Assembly (NCBI RefSeq): GCF_947179515.1
Contig: NC_067473.1
Span: 128,881,935 to 128,945,934, forward strand
Direction of reading: 5' to 3'
Origin: Apodemus sylvaticus
Lineage: Eukaryota; Chordata; Mammalia; Rodentia; Muridae
DNA length: 64,000 bases
In this document: positions 21,651 through 32,866 of the stretch, piece by piece
How the letters are laid out: each line of letters opens with the position of its first letter
Numbering within the stretch: the stretch's first letter is position 1
Notes under the pieces: model-generated
The model's database searches: none
Seen by the model: the letters and a program-made list of their open reading frames with translations, nothing else
Told to the model about the DNA's origin: nothing
Translations under genes and position numbers: made by a program

Positions 21651-21987
21651 TGCCTTAGTTACTTTCTACTGCTGTGAAGAGACACCAAGTACTTAAGTGG
21701 GGCTTGTTTACTGTGTCAGAAGGTTAGTCCAAGATCCTCATGGCAGTAGACAGGCAAGCTGGCGTGGCACTGGAGTAGTAGTTGAGAACTTACATCGTCG
21801 TGTCAGTGTATAGCTGGAAGAGAGACTGGCCTGGAGTAGGCTTTTGAAACTTCAGGAAGCTCAACTCCAGTGACACACCTCCTCCAACAAGGCCACACCT
21901 CCTAATCCTTCCCGAACAGTTCACCAACTAGAGCCGAACATTCAAATATATGAACCTATGGGGGCCATTCTCATTCAAACCACCACA
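21651..21987 (-). mobile_element. Solo LTR, MaLR type, with perfect 5-bp duplication
   Basis: Begins TGCCTTAGTTAC, ends CAAACCACCACA (TG...CA), 337 bp, flanked by GATGG at 21646-21650 and 21988-21992. Read on the minus strand it starts TGTGGTGGTTTGAATGAG, the usual start of these LTRs. Same orientation as the LTRs at 1116 and 8367. Confidence 0.85.
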
Positions 21988-21992
21988 GATGG

Positions 21993-23265
21993 TGATATAT
22001 AAAATCAGCCAACAATGTCGCTTCACTTAATATTATAACTTATTTGTTCCTCTCAACAATCAATATGGTTCCACCAATCCTATTCTACAATTAAAAACAG
22101 CAACAACTCATAATTGAGGTGATTTACATATCTTGCTCAATCAAGGTCATGTAAACAGAGCCAGTGTTCAAACACAGCTGATGTGCCCCATATGATGCAG
22201 AAAAAGAGGCCAGACTACTGGTATCTGTTTAAAAGTCTCTTTGTATTTAACTAATTGGAACAAACTTTGAATCTGTTGGCTCAATCTGCCAACAAGTCTT
22301 TCTCAGATTGTGACTAGTGTTATGTAAATACTGGACAGATATGACAGATATGTGTTAAGTGAATGAAAAACAGATATATTTCATTTACAAAACTCCTATG
22401 CAATGCTGTTCAAAATGCCAAGAAATATTCTGTGTATCTTACAATATTAGCCGATATTAGCTCTGACCATTTGCTGGTCCCCATGGTATTTCAGCTCTTC
22501 GGCAGTAAGCCTCCGCCTAACTTCCACCTATTCCTAGGCAGGAAGCACTCTAGTAGTCAATGTTCTTGACCTTTACCCCCTAGGTCCTGCTATTTTAGCA
22601 TTCTATTCCTGAAGACATTAAGCATTCATTATTACCCTGGACCCTACAGGGAAAGAAAAATAAATAGATTTTCATTTGTGACCTAACAAATGCATCTTTA
22701 GCTTTTGAAACTTCCTGACAGCTTTTTGTGTTAGCATGAATGGGAACATCAGATCTCCTGGGGATTGTCTCTGTGACCTTCACAACAGGAAGTGTGCAGG
22801 CATCTCGGTTTATTTCTGCTTCTGATTATTTCCTATAATAAGTGCTAAGTAGGTTCCATCCAGTTATTTTCCAGTGCACTTCTCCAAATCACCCAGTAGC
22901 GTGTGCTAACACGTCTGTCTCTTGCTTTAATGAAGAGATTGAAGCCTCCTTGTCTGCAGTGTGCCCAGGGGACACAGGCTAATTTCTATCCTGATAAATC
23001 AATTTGGACTGGGAGAGAGTCCTGATAACAGAAAAGTCAGTTATTTTGTTCCATCAATATTTACCAGATGAGCGCGTGAACACGACAGATGACCTAGTAA
23101 AAAATTATACTTTCATTTATAGTGTTATTGTCATCATTACAGAAAGAAACAGTGGTTTGCATCAATATCTCTAAAGACCCGCATATTTGAGGCCAACCTT
23201 TATTTATCAGATGGGACCTTGAAATTGAAACCACTAGGGATATTTTCTTAAAGGGGCTTTAGGGA
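21993..23265. other. Repeat-free block, no gene seen
   Basis: 1.27 kb without recognisable transposons, in an otherwise repeat-rich region. GATA-type words cluster at 22990-23030 (CCTGATAAATC, CCTGATAACAG). Confidence 0.5.
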
Positions 23266-25272
23266 TTCCATTTTCTTTTTTTTTTTTTTCATTTTTTTAA
23301 TTTATTGATATATTTATTTACATTTCAAATGATTTCCCCTTTTCTGGACCCCCACTCCCCGAAAGTCCCATCAGTCCCCTTCCCTCCCCCTGTTTTCCCA
23401 CCCAACCCTTCCCACGTCCCTGTTCTGATTTTGTTCTATACTGCTTTATTGAGTCTTTCCAGAACAAGGGGCCACTCCTCCTTTCTTCTTGTACCTCATT
23501 TGATGTGTGGATTATGTTTTGGGTATTCCAGTTTTCTAGGTTAATATCCACTTATTAGTGAGTGCATACCATGATTCATCTTTTGAGTCTGGGTTACCTC
23601 ACTTAGTATGATGTTCTCCAGCTCCATCCATTTGCCTAAGAATTTCATGAATTCATTGTTTCTAATGGCTGAATAGTACTCCATTGTGTATATATACCAC
23701 ATGTTTTGCATCCATTCTTCTGTTGAGGGATACCTGGGTTCTTTCCAGCTTCTGGCAATTATAAATAGGGGTGCTATGAACATAGTGGAACATGTATCCT
23801 TATTACATGGTGGGGAATCCTCTGGGTATAAGCCCAGGAGTGGTATAGCAGGATCTTCTGGAAGTGAGGTGCCCAGTTTTCTGAGGAACCGCCAGACTGA
23901 TTTCCAGAGTGGTTGTACCAATTTGCAATCCTACCAGCAGTGGAGGAGTGTTTCTCTTTTTCCACATCCTCGCCAACACCTGTTGTCTCCTGAATTTTTA
24001 ATCTTAGCCATTCTGACTGGTGTAAGGTGAAATCTCAGGGTTGTTTTGATTTGCATTTCCCTAATGACTAATGGAGTTGAGCATTTTTAAAGATGCTTCT
24101 CTGCCATCCGAAGTTCTTCAGGTGAAAATTCTTTGTTTAACTCTGTACCCCATTTTTAATAGGGTTATTTGGTTTTCTGGAGTCTAACTTCTTGAGTTCT
24201 TTATATATATTGGATATTAGCCCTCTATCTGATGTAGGGTTGGTGAAGATCTTTTCCCAATTTGTTGGTTGCCGATTTGTCCTTTTGATGGTGTCCTTTG
24301 CCTTACAGAAACTTTGTAATTTTATGAGGTCCCATTTGTCAATTCTTGATCTTAGAGCATATGCTATTGGTGATCTGTTCAGAAACTTTCCCCCTGTACT
24401 GATGTCCTCAAGGGTCTTCCCCAGTTTCTTTTCTATTAGCTTCAGAGTATCTGGCTTTATGTGGAGGTCCTTGATCCATTTGGATTTGAGCTTAGTACAA
24501 GGAGACAAGGATGGATCAATTCGCATTCTTCTGCATGCTGACCTCCAGTTGAACCAGCACTATTTGTTGAAAAGGCTATTTTTTTTTCCATTGGATGTTT
24601 TTAGCCTCTTTGTCGAGGATCAAGTGGCCATAGGTGTGTGGGTTCATTTCTGGATCTTCAATTCTGTTCCATTGATCTGCCTGCCTGTCACTGTACCAAT
24701 ACCATGCAGTTTTTAACACTATTGCTCTGTAGTATTGCTTGAGGTCAGGGATACTGATCCCCCCAGAATTTCTTTTGTTGTTGAGAATAGTTTTAGCTAT
24801 CCTGGGTTTTTTGTAATTCCAGATGAATTTGAGAATTGCTCTTTCTAACTCTGTGAAGTACTGAGTTGGGATTTTGATGGGTATAATAGCGTTGAATCTG
24901 TATATTGCTTTTGGCAAAATGGCCATTTTAACTATATTAATCCTGCCGATCCATGAGCATGGGAGGTTTTTCCATTTTTTGAGGTCTTCTTCCATTTCCT
25001 TCTTCATAGTCTTGAAGTTCTTGCCATAGAGATCTTTCACATGTTTGGTAAGAGTCACCCAAAGGTACTTTATACTGTTTGTGGCTATTGGGAAGGGTGC
25101 CATTTCCCTAAATTCTTTTTCAACCTGCTTATCCTTTGAGTATAGGAAGGCTACTGATTTGCTTGAGTTGATTTTATAACCTGCTACTTTGCTGTAGTTG
25201 TTTATCAACTGCAGGAGTTCTCTAGTGGAGTTTTTTGGGTCACTTAGGTAGACTACCATATCATCCGCAAAC
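23266..25272 (-). mobile_element. 5'-truncated L1, antisense
   Basis: Reverse-strand L1: poly-T (poly-A tail) at 23275-23290, a 3' UTR with the GA/CT-rich region at 23330-23420, then the C-terminal part of ORF2. The L1-like sequence stops at about 25272, within the reverse-transcriptase domain. About 2 kb of a roughly 6-7 kb element remains. No clear target-site duplication. Confidence 0.93.
23541..25272 (-). pseudogene. L1 ORF2 remnant (RT end to C-terminus), frameshifted
   Basis: ORF2 encodes the endonuclease/reverse transcriptase of L1. What remains starts at the FADDM active-site box near 25265, right at the truncation point, and runs in at least three open pieces (about 25272-24576, 24526-24137, 23921-23541), broken by frameshifts, one at a T8 run near 24580 on the plus strand. 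The C-terminal piece ends SLISGY, the normal ORF2 end. The endonuclease and most of the RT domain are absent, so it cannot function. Confidence 0.92.
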
Positions 25273-25529
25273 TGTATCAGACATTTTGTCACAGTCATGG
25301 GAAGGGGACAAGCTTTTTGCTTGTTGTCAATTTATTCATTAAGTACAGAAACACCTATTGAAAATCAGCCACAAACATAATTCCCAGCCTCCAAAAAGCT
25401 CACAGAGGAGGCAGTGGTTGGAATGTTTTAGATATGTGTGTGGCTGCTGGTGATGAAAGTTTCTGAAAAGTTCCTCACACCCAAGCTGCTCAGACTTTAC
25501 ATTGTATCCCTCGTTTTGGGTTTTTCTCT
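25273..25529. other. No feature seen
   Basis: Unique flank of the L1. Confidence 0.5.
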
Positions 25530-25671
25530 TCTTTATTTTTCTTTTCTTTTTAGGTTATTACATATTTACATCACTTCCTCCTTTCCATTCCTCCCTCCTG
25601 TATATCCCTTCTTGCTTATTTTTAATTTCATAGCTTTTTCATTAATTGCTGCTACATGCATACATGTATGT

Positions 25672-25719
<48 letters not shown>

Positions 25720-25790
25720 TCTTTTACTAGCCTTACTTTTAGCCTCATGTTGGTGCCTTCCTTTGGTCTATGTTTTCCTGTAGTCTGACT
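25530..25790 (-). mobile_element. L1-derived fragment, antisense, carrying a CA repeat
   Basis: CCATTCCTCCCTCCTGTATA, TCCCTTCTTGCTTATTTTTA and TTCATTAATTGCTGCTACAT resemble the reversed rodent L1 3' UTR. Confidence 0.5.
25674..25718. repeat. (CA)n microsatellite
   Basis: About 22 perfect units. Confidence 0.97.
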
Positions 25791-26354
25791 TGCTATTTCC
25801 ACACTAAGATCAAGTCAGTCAAGACTTCAGCATGCAGTGGGGAGGGGATCAGATGCTCCTACCCCTCACCCCAAACTCCCAAATCTTGGACAGCTGATGG
25901 TTTCTAAGGGAGGGAGGGTCAGTTTTCCCTACTGATAGATTAGCACAAGGCTGTCCCCAGTAGCTCTGAGGCTCCAGATGACATTTTGAATGTGCACTTG
26001 ACATTTTTTTTTGAAAGAAGATCTAAACTTTTGATAAAGTTCTCAAAAAATGCAATGGATGTGTTCTTAAATAATTCTAATAAGCCATGGAACAAACTTA
26101 CATCTTTGAACTTATTTACCTACATGTTTTTCATGTTCTATTTCTGACTACTGTGAAGTTTCATTTGTTTTCCTGGGGCACATCTTGGCACAGGCTCTCC
26201 TGCCTTGGCAAACAGAGAAATACCTTATGTTGGGAGAAATGGAAATTGTGCCACTGAACCCCTCCCCACTGGGGCTTCTTCTTAGGCACCTGGATACTCT
26301 CCTTCATCCATGGAACATATTTTGTATGAACATTTTTTTCAAATACAGAATAAG
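25791..26354. other. No feature seen
   Basis: Unique, non-coding. Confidence 0.5.
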
Positions 26355-26365
26355 ATTAAATTCTG

Positions 26366-26485
26366 ACTAGGCAGTGGGAGCACACATCTTTAATCCCAGC
26401 ACTTAGGAGGCGGAGACAGGTGGATCTCTATGAGTAATGGGCAAGCCTGGTCTACAACCAAAAAAATTAAAACAAAACAAAAGAT
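26366..26485 (+). repeat. B1 SINE, internally deleted, with target-site duplication
   Basis: TAGGCAGTGGGAGCACACAT, AATCCCAGCACTTAGGAGG, CAAGCCTGGTCTACAACC; the downstream B1 part is lost. Flanked by ATTAAATTCTG at 26355-26365 and 26486-26496. Confidence 0.9.
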
Positions 26486-26496
26486 ATTAAATTCTG

Positions 26497-27134
26497 TGTA
26501 TAAAATGAGTAAGCTTTGGGTAGACTTATGGGGTTTTGTAAATGTGATTCCTGGTAGCATTAAATAATTGATAGATAGCAAAATAATTAAAACACTTTAT
26601 TTTCTCTGAAGGTGTGAAGGAAAAAGGGTACTGGAAACTTAGTGAGCTTCCCTTCAAGTTAGGACTTGGGCACAAAACCTTGATCTACCAATCAAAGGTA
26701 GCATTGACCTTGGATTGGATGGTAGAGAGGTGAAGGAGTGGGGAGCATACTGAAATTATTTTGTGATTGTCGCTATTTTCTGTGTTCAAAAGTCTGCTGT
26801 TTGGGGTGCAAACTGATGTTTACTGTCCAATGGTGACCTTGGTGGTAGCTCCCTAGCCCAGTTCTATCATGGCATAAGTGACCCATTGCTCCTACAGGCA
26901 GATTTACATGCTGGGCTCTGTCTGCTGCATTCCTTAAAGGTCCAGAGAGACTGTGCATTTTTCACAAGTCTCTGTCTGCTGAACCTACCTTAGGAAGTTG
27001 CCACTGGTTCTTTTCTCCAAACACACCATGTACAAAACTGTTTCCACACCTTCCTGTGTGCCTTTTTGTTTTCTTGGGAAATATATGCTTTTTAATTTAG
27101 TTTTATCAGAAATACTACTCACTTAAAAAATCGA
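26497..27134. other. Unique sequence, no feature seen
   Basis: Non-coding. Confidence 0.55.
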
Positions 27135-27335
27135 TAACACTGGATAACACTGAGTGGCTGAGGAGATTCTTTATCCAATAAAAAGAGCTTGTTACACAAG
27201 TTTGATGATCTGAGTGTGATTGGTGGAACTCACCTAAGGGTAGAAATATAAGTGACTACAGGGAACTGTCCTCTGACCTCTACATTTGCACCTTTTGGTG
27301 TGTGCTTCCCCCAAGGGTAATAAATGAAGTAGAAG
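27135..27335 (+). repeat. RSINE1-like tRNA-derived SINE
   Basis: GAGTGGCTGAGGAGATTC, AGTTTGATGATCTGAGTGTG, GGAACTGTCCTCTGACCTC and a 3' AATAAATGAA keep the RSINE1 order. Diverged. Confidence 0.6.
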
Positions 27336-27378
27336 ACCCTGAAAAGCCATTATGATAGATACCTTTCTTACACAAAAA

Positions 27379-27568
27379 TATATTTTTTCTTTTTTTCTTT
27401 TTTCTTTCTTTGTTTATTTGTTTCTTTTTTTCAAGACAGGGCTTCTCTGTGTAGCCCTGGCTGTCCTGAAACTCACTCTGTAGACCAGGCTGGCCTCAAA
27501 CTCAGAAATCGCCTGCCTCTGCCTCCCAAGTACTGGGATTAAAGGCGTGTGCCACCACTGCCTGGCAT
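27379..27568 (-). repeat. B1 SINE, antisense, with long pyrimidine tail
   Basis: T/C-rich tail, CAAGACAGGGCTTCTCTGTG, then a near-consensus inverted B1. Probable 8-bp duplication CACAAAAA at 27371-27378 and 27569-27576. Confidence 0.94.
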
Positions 27569-27672
27569 CACAAAAAATTTGGTCATAGTGACATAGTGAG
27601 TTGGGAGAAAGATCTTTTCTTTTGTTAAAGTCCTTTTCATGAAAGCTTGGAGAGCTGAACTGCCGCACCCCA

Positions 27673-27886
27673 AAAATGGCATGATGGGATTGTGCTTATA
27701 ACTTCAGTGCTGGTGAAGCAGGGGAATCCCCAAGTGCCCTAGTTGGTGAATTCCATTCCAATGAGAAATCCTGTCTCAAAAACCAAGGAGGATGTTGCCT
27801 GAGAACATCTATGGTCTATCTATCCAACAATGACTCTGACCCCTACACATTTATTCACACTCACATATGTGAGCACAAACAGAATG
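27673..27886 (+). repeat. B4-class composite SINE
   Basis: GGCATGATGGGATTGTGC, AAATCCTGTCTCAAAAACC, then GTTGCCTGAGAACATC and a CA-rich tail. Confidence 0.5.
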
Positions 27887-27900
27887 TTTGTTTGTTTGTT

Positions 27901-27946
<46 letters not shown>
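27887..27946. repeat. (TTTG)n then (GT)n microsatellite
   Basis: Four to five TTTG units run into about 20 GT units. Confidence 0.97.
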
Positions 27947-27947
<1 letters not shown>

Positions 27948-28288
27948 TTCAGTAGTAGAATACTTGCCTATTACAAAGGGTTCCATCCCCAGCGAAGGCA
28001 AACAAATCAGTAACAAAAGCATACTGCTATTATCAGAGCTAATGATAAAAATGATAATTATTTTCTTCACATTATTCAGTTTTGGTCTATGAGTTTGTTT
28101 TAGTGAAGTCTGAAATGCTTTCCACACAGTATTTTAGGGGGTACACATTTTTCTCTCTGTTTTTTTAAAAATTGAAGTCTAAATCACATGCCTAACATGT
28201 ATGTCTTCAAGATCTCTAAAAACTGAAGGCAGTTTTTCTCTCCCCTTTGATTTATGGTATTTGTTTATTAAGGCTGTAGAAATAGTCA
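27947..28288. other. No feature seen
   Basis: Unique, AT-rich. Confidence 0.5.
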
Positions 28289-28490
28289 GTCTGGGGAGAT
28301 GGCTCAGGGTTTAAGAGCACTGACTCTTCTTCCAGAGGTCCTGAATTCAATTCTCAGCACATACACAGCAGTTCACACATGTTTATAAATCCAATTTCAG
28401 GGGATTGGATACCCTCTTCTGGCCTTCTTGGATACTGTATGTATATGGTACACTGTCAGATATACAGTAAAATATTAAGATACATTTTTA
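28289..28490 (+). repeat. B3 SINE
   Basis: CTGGGGAGATGGCTCAGGG, TTAAGAGCACTGACTC, CTTCCAGAGGTCCTGAATTC and CCTCTTCTGGCCTTC are B3/B2 hallmarks. Confidence 0.9.
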
Positions 28491-29735
28491 AAATAAGCTA
28501 TAATGGCATATTGTAGGATTTCTGAATCTCTTGGTTGTCTGCTTGCATCCTTGTGGAGTTAATAACACATTTTTCTTACTTATTTTTACCTTTGTCCAGA
28601 CCTCGAAGCTTGGTTCTCATTTAGTTTTTGTGGTCTTGAATATTTCATGTTCTTCTTTCAAAAAGATGAGTCACAACTCCTCTAAGAATGCTTTATTACT
28701 ATGCCAACCCTCAGTGGATGTTGTTTTCTTAGATACTCACAACATTAAATTATGTCTCTTCCTATTTCTGAAGAGGCAACAGCCATGACCCCAGTGCATG
28801 GACTACATACGTATCTTTGGTCTTTCCCTCATGCCTACCTGGTGCCCAGGGTGTCTGGCACTGGGTAGTCACGTTATAAACAGTTGATGAGCTAGCTCTG
28901 CCACAGACAGACAGCCTCGGGACTGTGAGTCTCACAAGAACGGAGACTAAATGCTATCCAGTGTTGTGGCTGAAACACCCGATGCTGTGCCCTGCTCACT
29001 ACTATGGCATGATCCGTGTATACCTTGGAACCTGGAGGGCCCTTGATTATCCAGCCATGCAATGTCTCTGTGAGTTGCAGTAAGAAATTCATGTGATGAG
29101 CCTATGTAAAGCATTACATAAGTACAGGTAACATTAATGACGATAATTGTAAGTTCTAATTGTTGCTTTGTACATCTGATAGGCACGGTCCTCTGTTTAA
29201 ATGTGCAGTGCTATTGATTTAGCACCTGTTTTCTAAGCACTATCAGCTTCCAGATTTTAACTCATTGATGAATACTATTTAGCTTGACCATCAGGTGAAC
29301 AACTGTTTGTTATGTGGGCTAGTGTGTGGCAGTCTATAGTAAACTATCCACTTAAAGGCAAAGAGAATTTATATAATAACGACACCAAGCTCTGTGGTAC
29401 CACTTGGGTCAAGTAAACACTTCCAATGAAAAGGAAACGCTTTGTGTTCATCTGTCTGGGAAGTCCAAAGACTCCTGACTTCAGACCTGGTTGGAGCACG
29501 GAGTGGAAACGTCTTGGGTCTCTGCTTCCCTATTCTATCTCTTCTGCTTGTTTCTATGTCCTTCTCCCCTGTCTTTTCACTTAGCTTCCCTGGATAACCG
29601 TGGGTCAGTACGTCTAGATTTTTCCTTCTCTTCCATCCCAGACTTCCCAAATCAGAACTATCTGAGCAGAAAATCTCTAAGGAAAAAGTGGTGGTAGAGT
29701 CCGATGTCAATTCCTAAAGGAATCACTATGACTAA
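28491..29735. other. Unique sequence, no feature seen
   Basis: 1.2 kb, non-coding, without recognised repeats. Confidence 0.55.
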
Positions 29736-30090
29736 AGCATGAGGTTATATGGGGCAGAGCCACTGGTAAACTGGTTAGGATCCAGGAAATTACCCTACAT
29801 GCATGCATATGTAAACCCTAATTCAACTCAATGAGCTCCAAAAAAAAAAAAAAAAAAAAAACAAAAAAACAAAACAAAAAAAAAAACAAAAAACAAAAAA
29901 AACAAAAAACCAAAAACAATGCAAAACCAAAAACATAGACTTGAAAGTAGAAGGGGGCTGTATGGGGAAGAAGATGGGTTCCAGGGGGAGTGGGAAGGGA
30001 TAAGAGAGGGAAAGGTGGGTTACTCTCATCAAAATATATTATATAAACTTAAGAAATTGTCAATAAATCAACAATTATTTTAAAATATGG
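29736..30090 (+). mobile_element. L1 (Lx-type) 3' end, sense, with A-rich tract
   Basis: An (AAAAAAC)n run at 29839-29930 precedes GAAAGTAGAAGGGGGCTGTA, GGGAAGGGATAAGAGAGGG and AAATATATTATATAAAC, the 3' UTR end of an older rodent L1. Confidence 0.65.
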
Positions 30091-30417
30091 GATTCTATAA
30101 TGGTCAGGACAAAGCCACACACCCACACGCACAGGGTGCCAGCTGTCACTGTAAGAGGTGATCCTGTGAAGGTTTTCTGAACAGAGAGCAGAATGAGCAC
30201 AAAGCAAAGATGCAAGAGTAGGAAAGAGCAGCTGGATGTGCAGTTCTAAGACAACTCCAGCTCAGGGCTACACCCCAGAGAGTTCTCTGGAAATTGTACT
30301 TCAATGAACTCTTGAATTTTCTCACTTTTACTTTCGCTTTAAGAATGATCCTTTAGGTCTGGGACATCGTTCATTGTCCCATGTAAGGAGTGAGGGACAT
30401 GGAGTGTTCCATTATAG
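30091..30417. other. No feature seen
   Basis: Unique, non-coding. Confidence 0.5.
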
Positions 30418-30637
30418 GATTTTTTTAAAAGACCTGTCTCTTAGGCTTAGGCTGGCCCTAGACTCCCAATGTAGTCACAGATGACTTTGAACTTCTAACC
30501 ATCCTGAATCCATGTCTCCCAAGTGCTGTGATTATGTGATTATACCACCATACTGGTTTATACAGTGTTGAAGATTGAACCAAGGACCTCATGTAACATA
30601 GATAAAGGCTCTACCAACTACATCATATCCCAAGCCT
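30418..30637 (-). repeat. B4-class SINE, antisense
   Basis: AAAAGACCTGTCTCTTAGGC, TCCCAAGTGCTGTGATTATG, then the ID half AAGATTGAACCAAGGACCTC and CTCTACCAACTACATCATA. Confidence 0.78.
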
Positions 30638-30768
30638 CATTATAGTTCTAAACCTCAATTCTGATACAAGTCTTTGACAACCAGCCTTCCAAGGGCCAAC
30701 AGACCACAATTGGGCACAGTGTGCTTCTATTTGTGTGTTCTCAGAAGAAGGTACATAGCTTCTTTCAG

Positions 30769-30820
30769 GCAAAAAACAAAAAACAAAAACAAACAAACAA
30801 ACAAACAAAAAACAAAACCT
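30769..30820. repeat. A-rich (CAAA)n tract
   Basis: CAAAAAACAAAAAACAAAAA grading into CAAACAAACAAA. Confidence 0.92.
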
Positions 30821-30857
30821 CCCAGTGGGCCAAGAGATTCAGTCAATGAAAAGGCTC

Positions 30858-30985
30858 AGCATTTCTCAACGGGGGTGACATTGGGCCAGAAAACTTGCTG
30901 TTCGGCACAATGTTTAGCATCTGTGGTTCACACCTCATCAAATTCTGGAATTGTTCCAAGCCCATCCATTGCTGCTCCCACATTC
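30858..30985 (-). mobile_element. Possible MER5-like hAT relic
   Basis: CATTTCTCAACGGGGGTGAC, GGCACAATGTTTAGCATC and CACACCTCATCAAATTCTGG recall MER5/Charlie-type elements; very diverged. Confidence 0.35.
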
Positions 30986-31499
30986 CAGCACTGATTATGG
31001 AGAACCTGGATGAGGTTGGGAGTCTAAACATATGCTGTTCTCTTGGTTTGCTTTTCCTCTTCCATAATATCCCCTCTGAATCTAGTTTCTAGTAGTTAAT
31101 ATACCAGTGAACATTTTGAAGCCTTTAAGGGTGATTTCAGATACCCTGTCATGCTATTGTTATAGTGAAGGACCAGAGATGTGTTTTAAGAATAATATTC
31201 AGCTACAAAATGTTGGTTATTGCTACTTCAATGCAGAATACGTTTTCACCAAATTCTCAGGTCTCAGTCACTCACTCCTATTCGTGATCCTTCTGATATA
31301 AAATTAAAAGAGAAAAAAACTTCATTGTGAGGCAAAGTATAGGAGTGGGTAACTAAGGAGATGCCTGACCATCAGTGTAGACGTCTTAGGATAATCATTT
31401 AGTTTATTATCTCTTGATAGTGAAAATACACAGAAGAGTTGCAAGTTTGTAAAGAATGTCTTCAAGATAGCCGAAAGTCAAAATTAATGATCATTGGGT
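30986..31499. other. No feature seen
   Basis: Unique, non-coding. Confidence 0.5.
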
Positions 31500-31757
31500 A
31501 GCTTTTAAACAATTCTATGTTTGTATTATGTATGTCTGCACCTGCATTCAGCTGTCAGAAGACAGCTTTCAGTAGTTAATAGTTCCCTTCTATGTTTGTA
31601 TTATGTATGTCTGCACCTGCATTCAGCTGTCAGAAGATAGCTTTCAATAGTTAATAGTTCCCTTCTTCCATCATGTGTGTCCTGAGGATCAATTGCAGGT
31701 TGCCATGTTTGCGAATAAGCACATTTACTGACTGAGCCATTTTGCTTGCCCCTAGTG
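31500..31757 (-). repeat. RSINE1-like SINE, antisense, internally duplicated
   Basis: The 5' end of the SINE is at the right: minus-strand GGGGCAAGCAAAATGGCTCA and GTCAGTAAATGTGC. Its distal half is present twice as the 75-bp tandem repeat at 31513-31662. Confidence 0.6.
31513..31662. repeat. 75-bp tandem duplication
   Basis: 31513-31587 and 31588-31662 start TTCTATGTTTGTATTATG and differ at only two positions (both transitions). A third copy does not follow. Confidence 0.96.
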
Positions 31758-32689
31758 TATACAAATTGCAAGTCATTTTTTTTTCTTACTTTTGACCTTG
31801 CAACACCATCTCACACAGGTTTCCTAATCTCTTCTTTCATAGATGAGGAAACTAAGGCTTCTAGGAATCAAGTGGACATGTCTAAGATTGCACAGGATTT
31901 CTTAGAAGAACTAGGAATTTCTATCATCATAAAATGCCACCCTTAACACGGATGTCTCGAAGCACTCGTTGCTGTTTTATACAAAATGACGAGTCCTGCT
32001 GGAACTAACCAGAAGACAGGTCTGGACGTACAAATGAGCTAAAGTTCAGTCATTTAATACATCACCTAGCCGACTGCCTTGAAACTGCACAGGCTTGCAG
32101 AGTTAGGACGATCTCATTTGAACTCCCAGCCAACTGAGAAATTGAAAGCAGACGGTGGTGAAGCTGTTTGGTAACTTGGTGCCTTTTAAAATTAACTGAA
32201 TCCGTCAAGTACTGCTTTAGATTAGAGGTGACTAATTGGATAAATGGAAAGGAGCCTTTCAACTGATGAAGTTTTGTGGGAGCCCAGCCTGAATTCCAGA
32301 AAAGGAACGCACAAGAACAACTCCTCCAATAACGCTTTCATTATAAAAGTGAAGTTTCCAACACTCTGTTCCAATAGAGGACAAAATGATGTGTTGCTCT
32401 AGCCCAGAAGAGCTCGAGTACGAATAGAAAGCCTTTTTATTTTTAAAATGAGCTTTAACTCTGACCAAAACTTTCTAGTGCCAAAACCCCTTAGAGTTTT
32501 ATTTTTTTAAATGAACGCTCGGCGTGTTCTCACAGATGTCTAAACCAGGAGGGACAATAGAAGCCTAGGCTGAGTCCGTTCTTATTAATATTAAACAGCC
32601 AGGTCAGTATCCTTGAGGCAAACGGGAGACACACGGAGAGGAGCTGCTGACATTGACAAGGAATCCAAACAGGACTTGCACTATCGGTG
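31758..32689. other. Upstream flank of the Mitf-A CpG island, no repeat seen
   Basis: Unique, repeat-free sequence leading into the promoter. It may hold proximal control elements, but none can be named. Confidence 0.5.
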
Positions 32690-32716
32690 TACACCACGTT
32701 GCCGCTCCCCGGCTTG

Positions 32717-32735
32717 GCCTTCTGGGAGTTGTAGT
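32717..32735 (-). promoter_or_regulatory. ZNF143/THAP11 (SBS-type) motif
   Basis: The minus strand reads ACTACAACTCCCAGAAGGC, against the ZNF143/Ronin consensus ACTACAATTCCCAGAATGC (17 of 19). Such sites mark CpG-island promoters close to the start site. The motif is seen directly; binding is inferred. Confidence 0.7.
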
Positions 32736-32787
32736 TTTGACGGAAGCTGAGAGATCCTGGAGAGCTGGTATGCTCAGCCCAGGCGGA

Positions 32788-32806
32788 ACCACAAATCCCA
32801 GGGCGC
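32788..32806 (+). promoter_or_regulatory. Second ZNF143/THAP11-like motif, opposite orientation
   Basis: The plus strand reads ACCACAAATCCCAGGGCGC, a good match to the ACTACAANTCCCAGNNNGC core. It lies about 52 bp downstream of the first motif and points the other way. Confidence 0.55.
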
Positions 32807-32855
32807 ACCGGGCTCGGCCCCTCCCGCTCTGGTGTGAGAGTAAACTCACCGCGCC

Positions 32856-32866
32856 GGGGCGGGCGG
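32856..32866 (+). promoter_or_regulatory. GC box (Sp1/KLF type)
   Basis: GGGGCGGGCGG lies 129 bp upstream of the Mitf-A ATG within the CpG island. It is a generic Sp/KLF site. Confidence 0.5.

Noticed and set aside
24192..24716. 174-codon plus-strand ORF
   Set aside because: Antisense shadow of the L1 ORF2 remnant.
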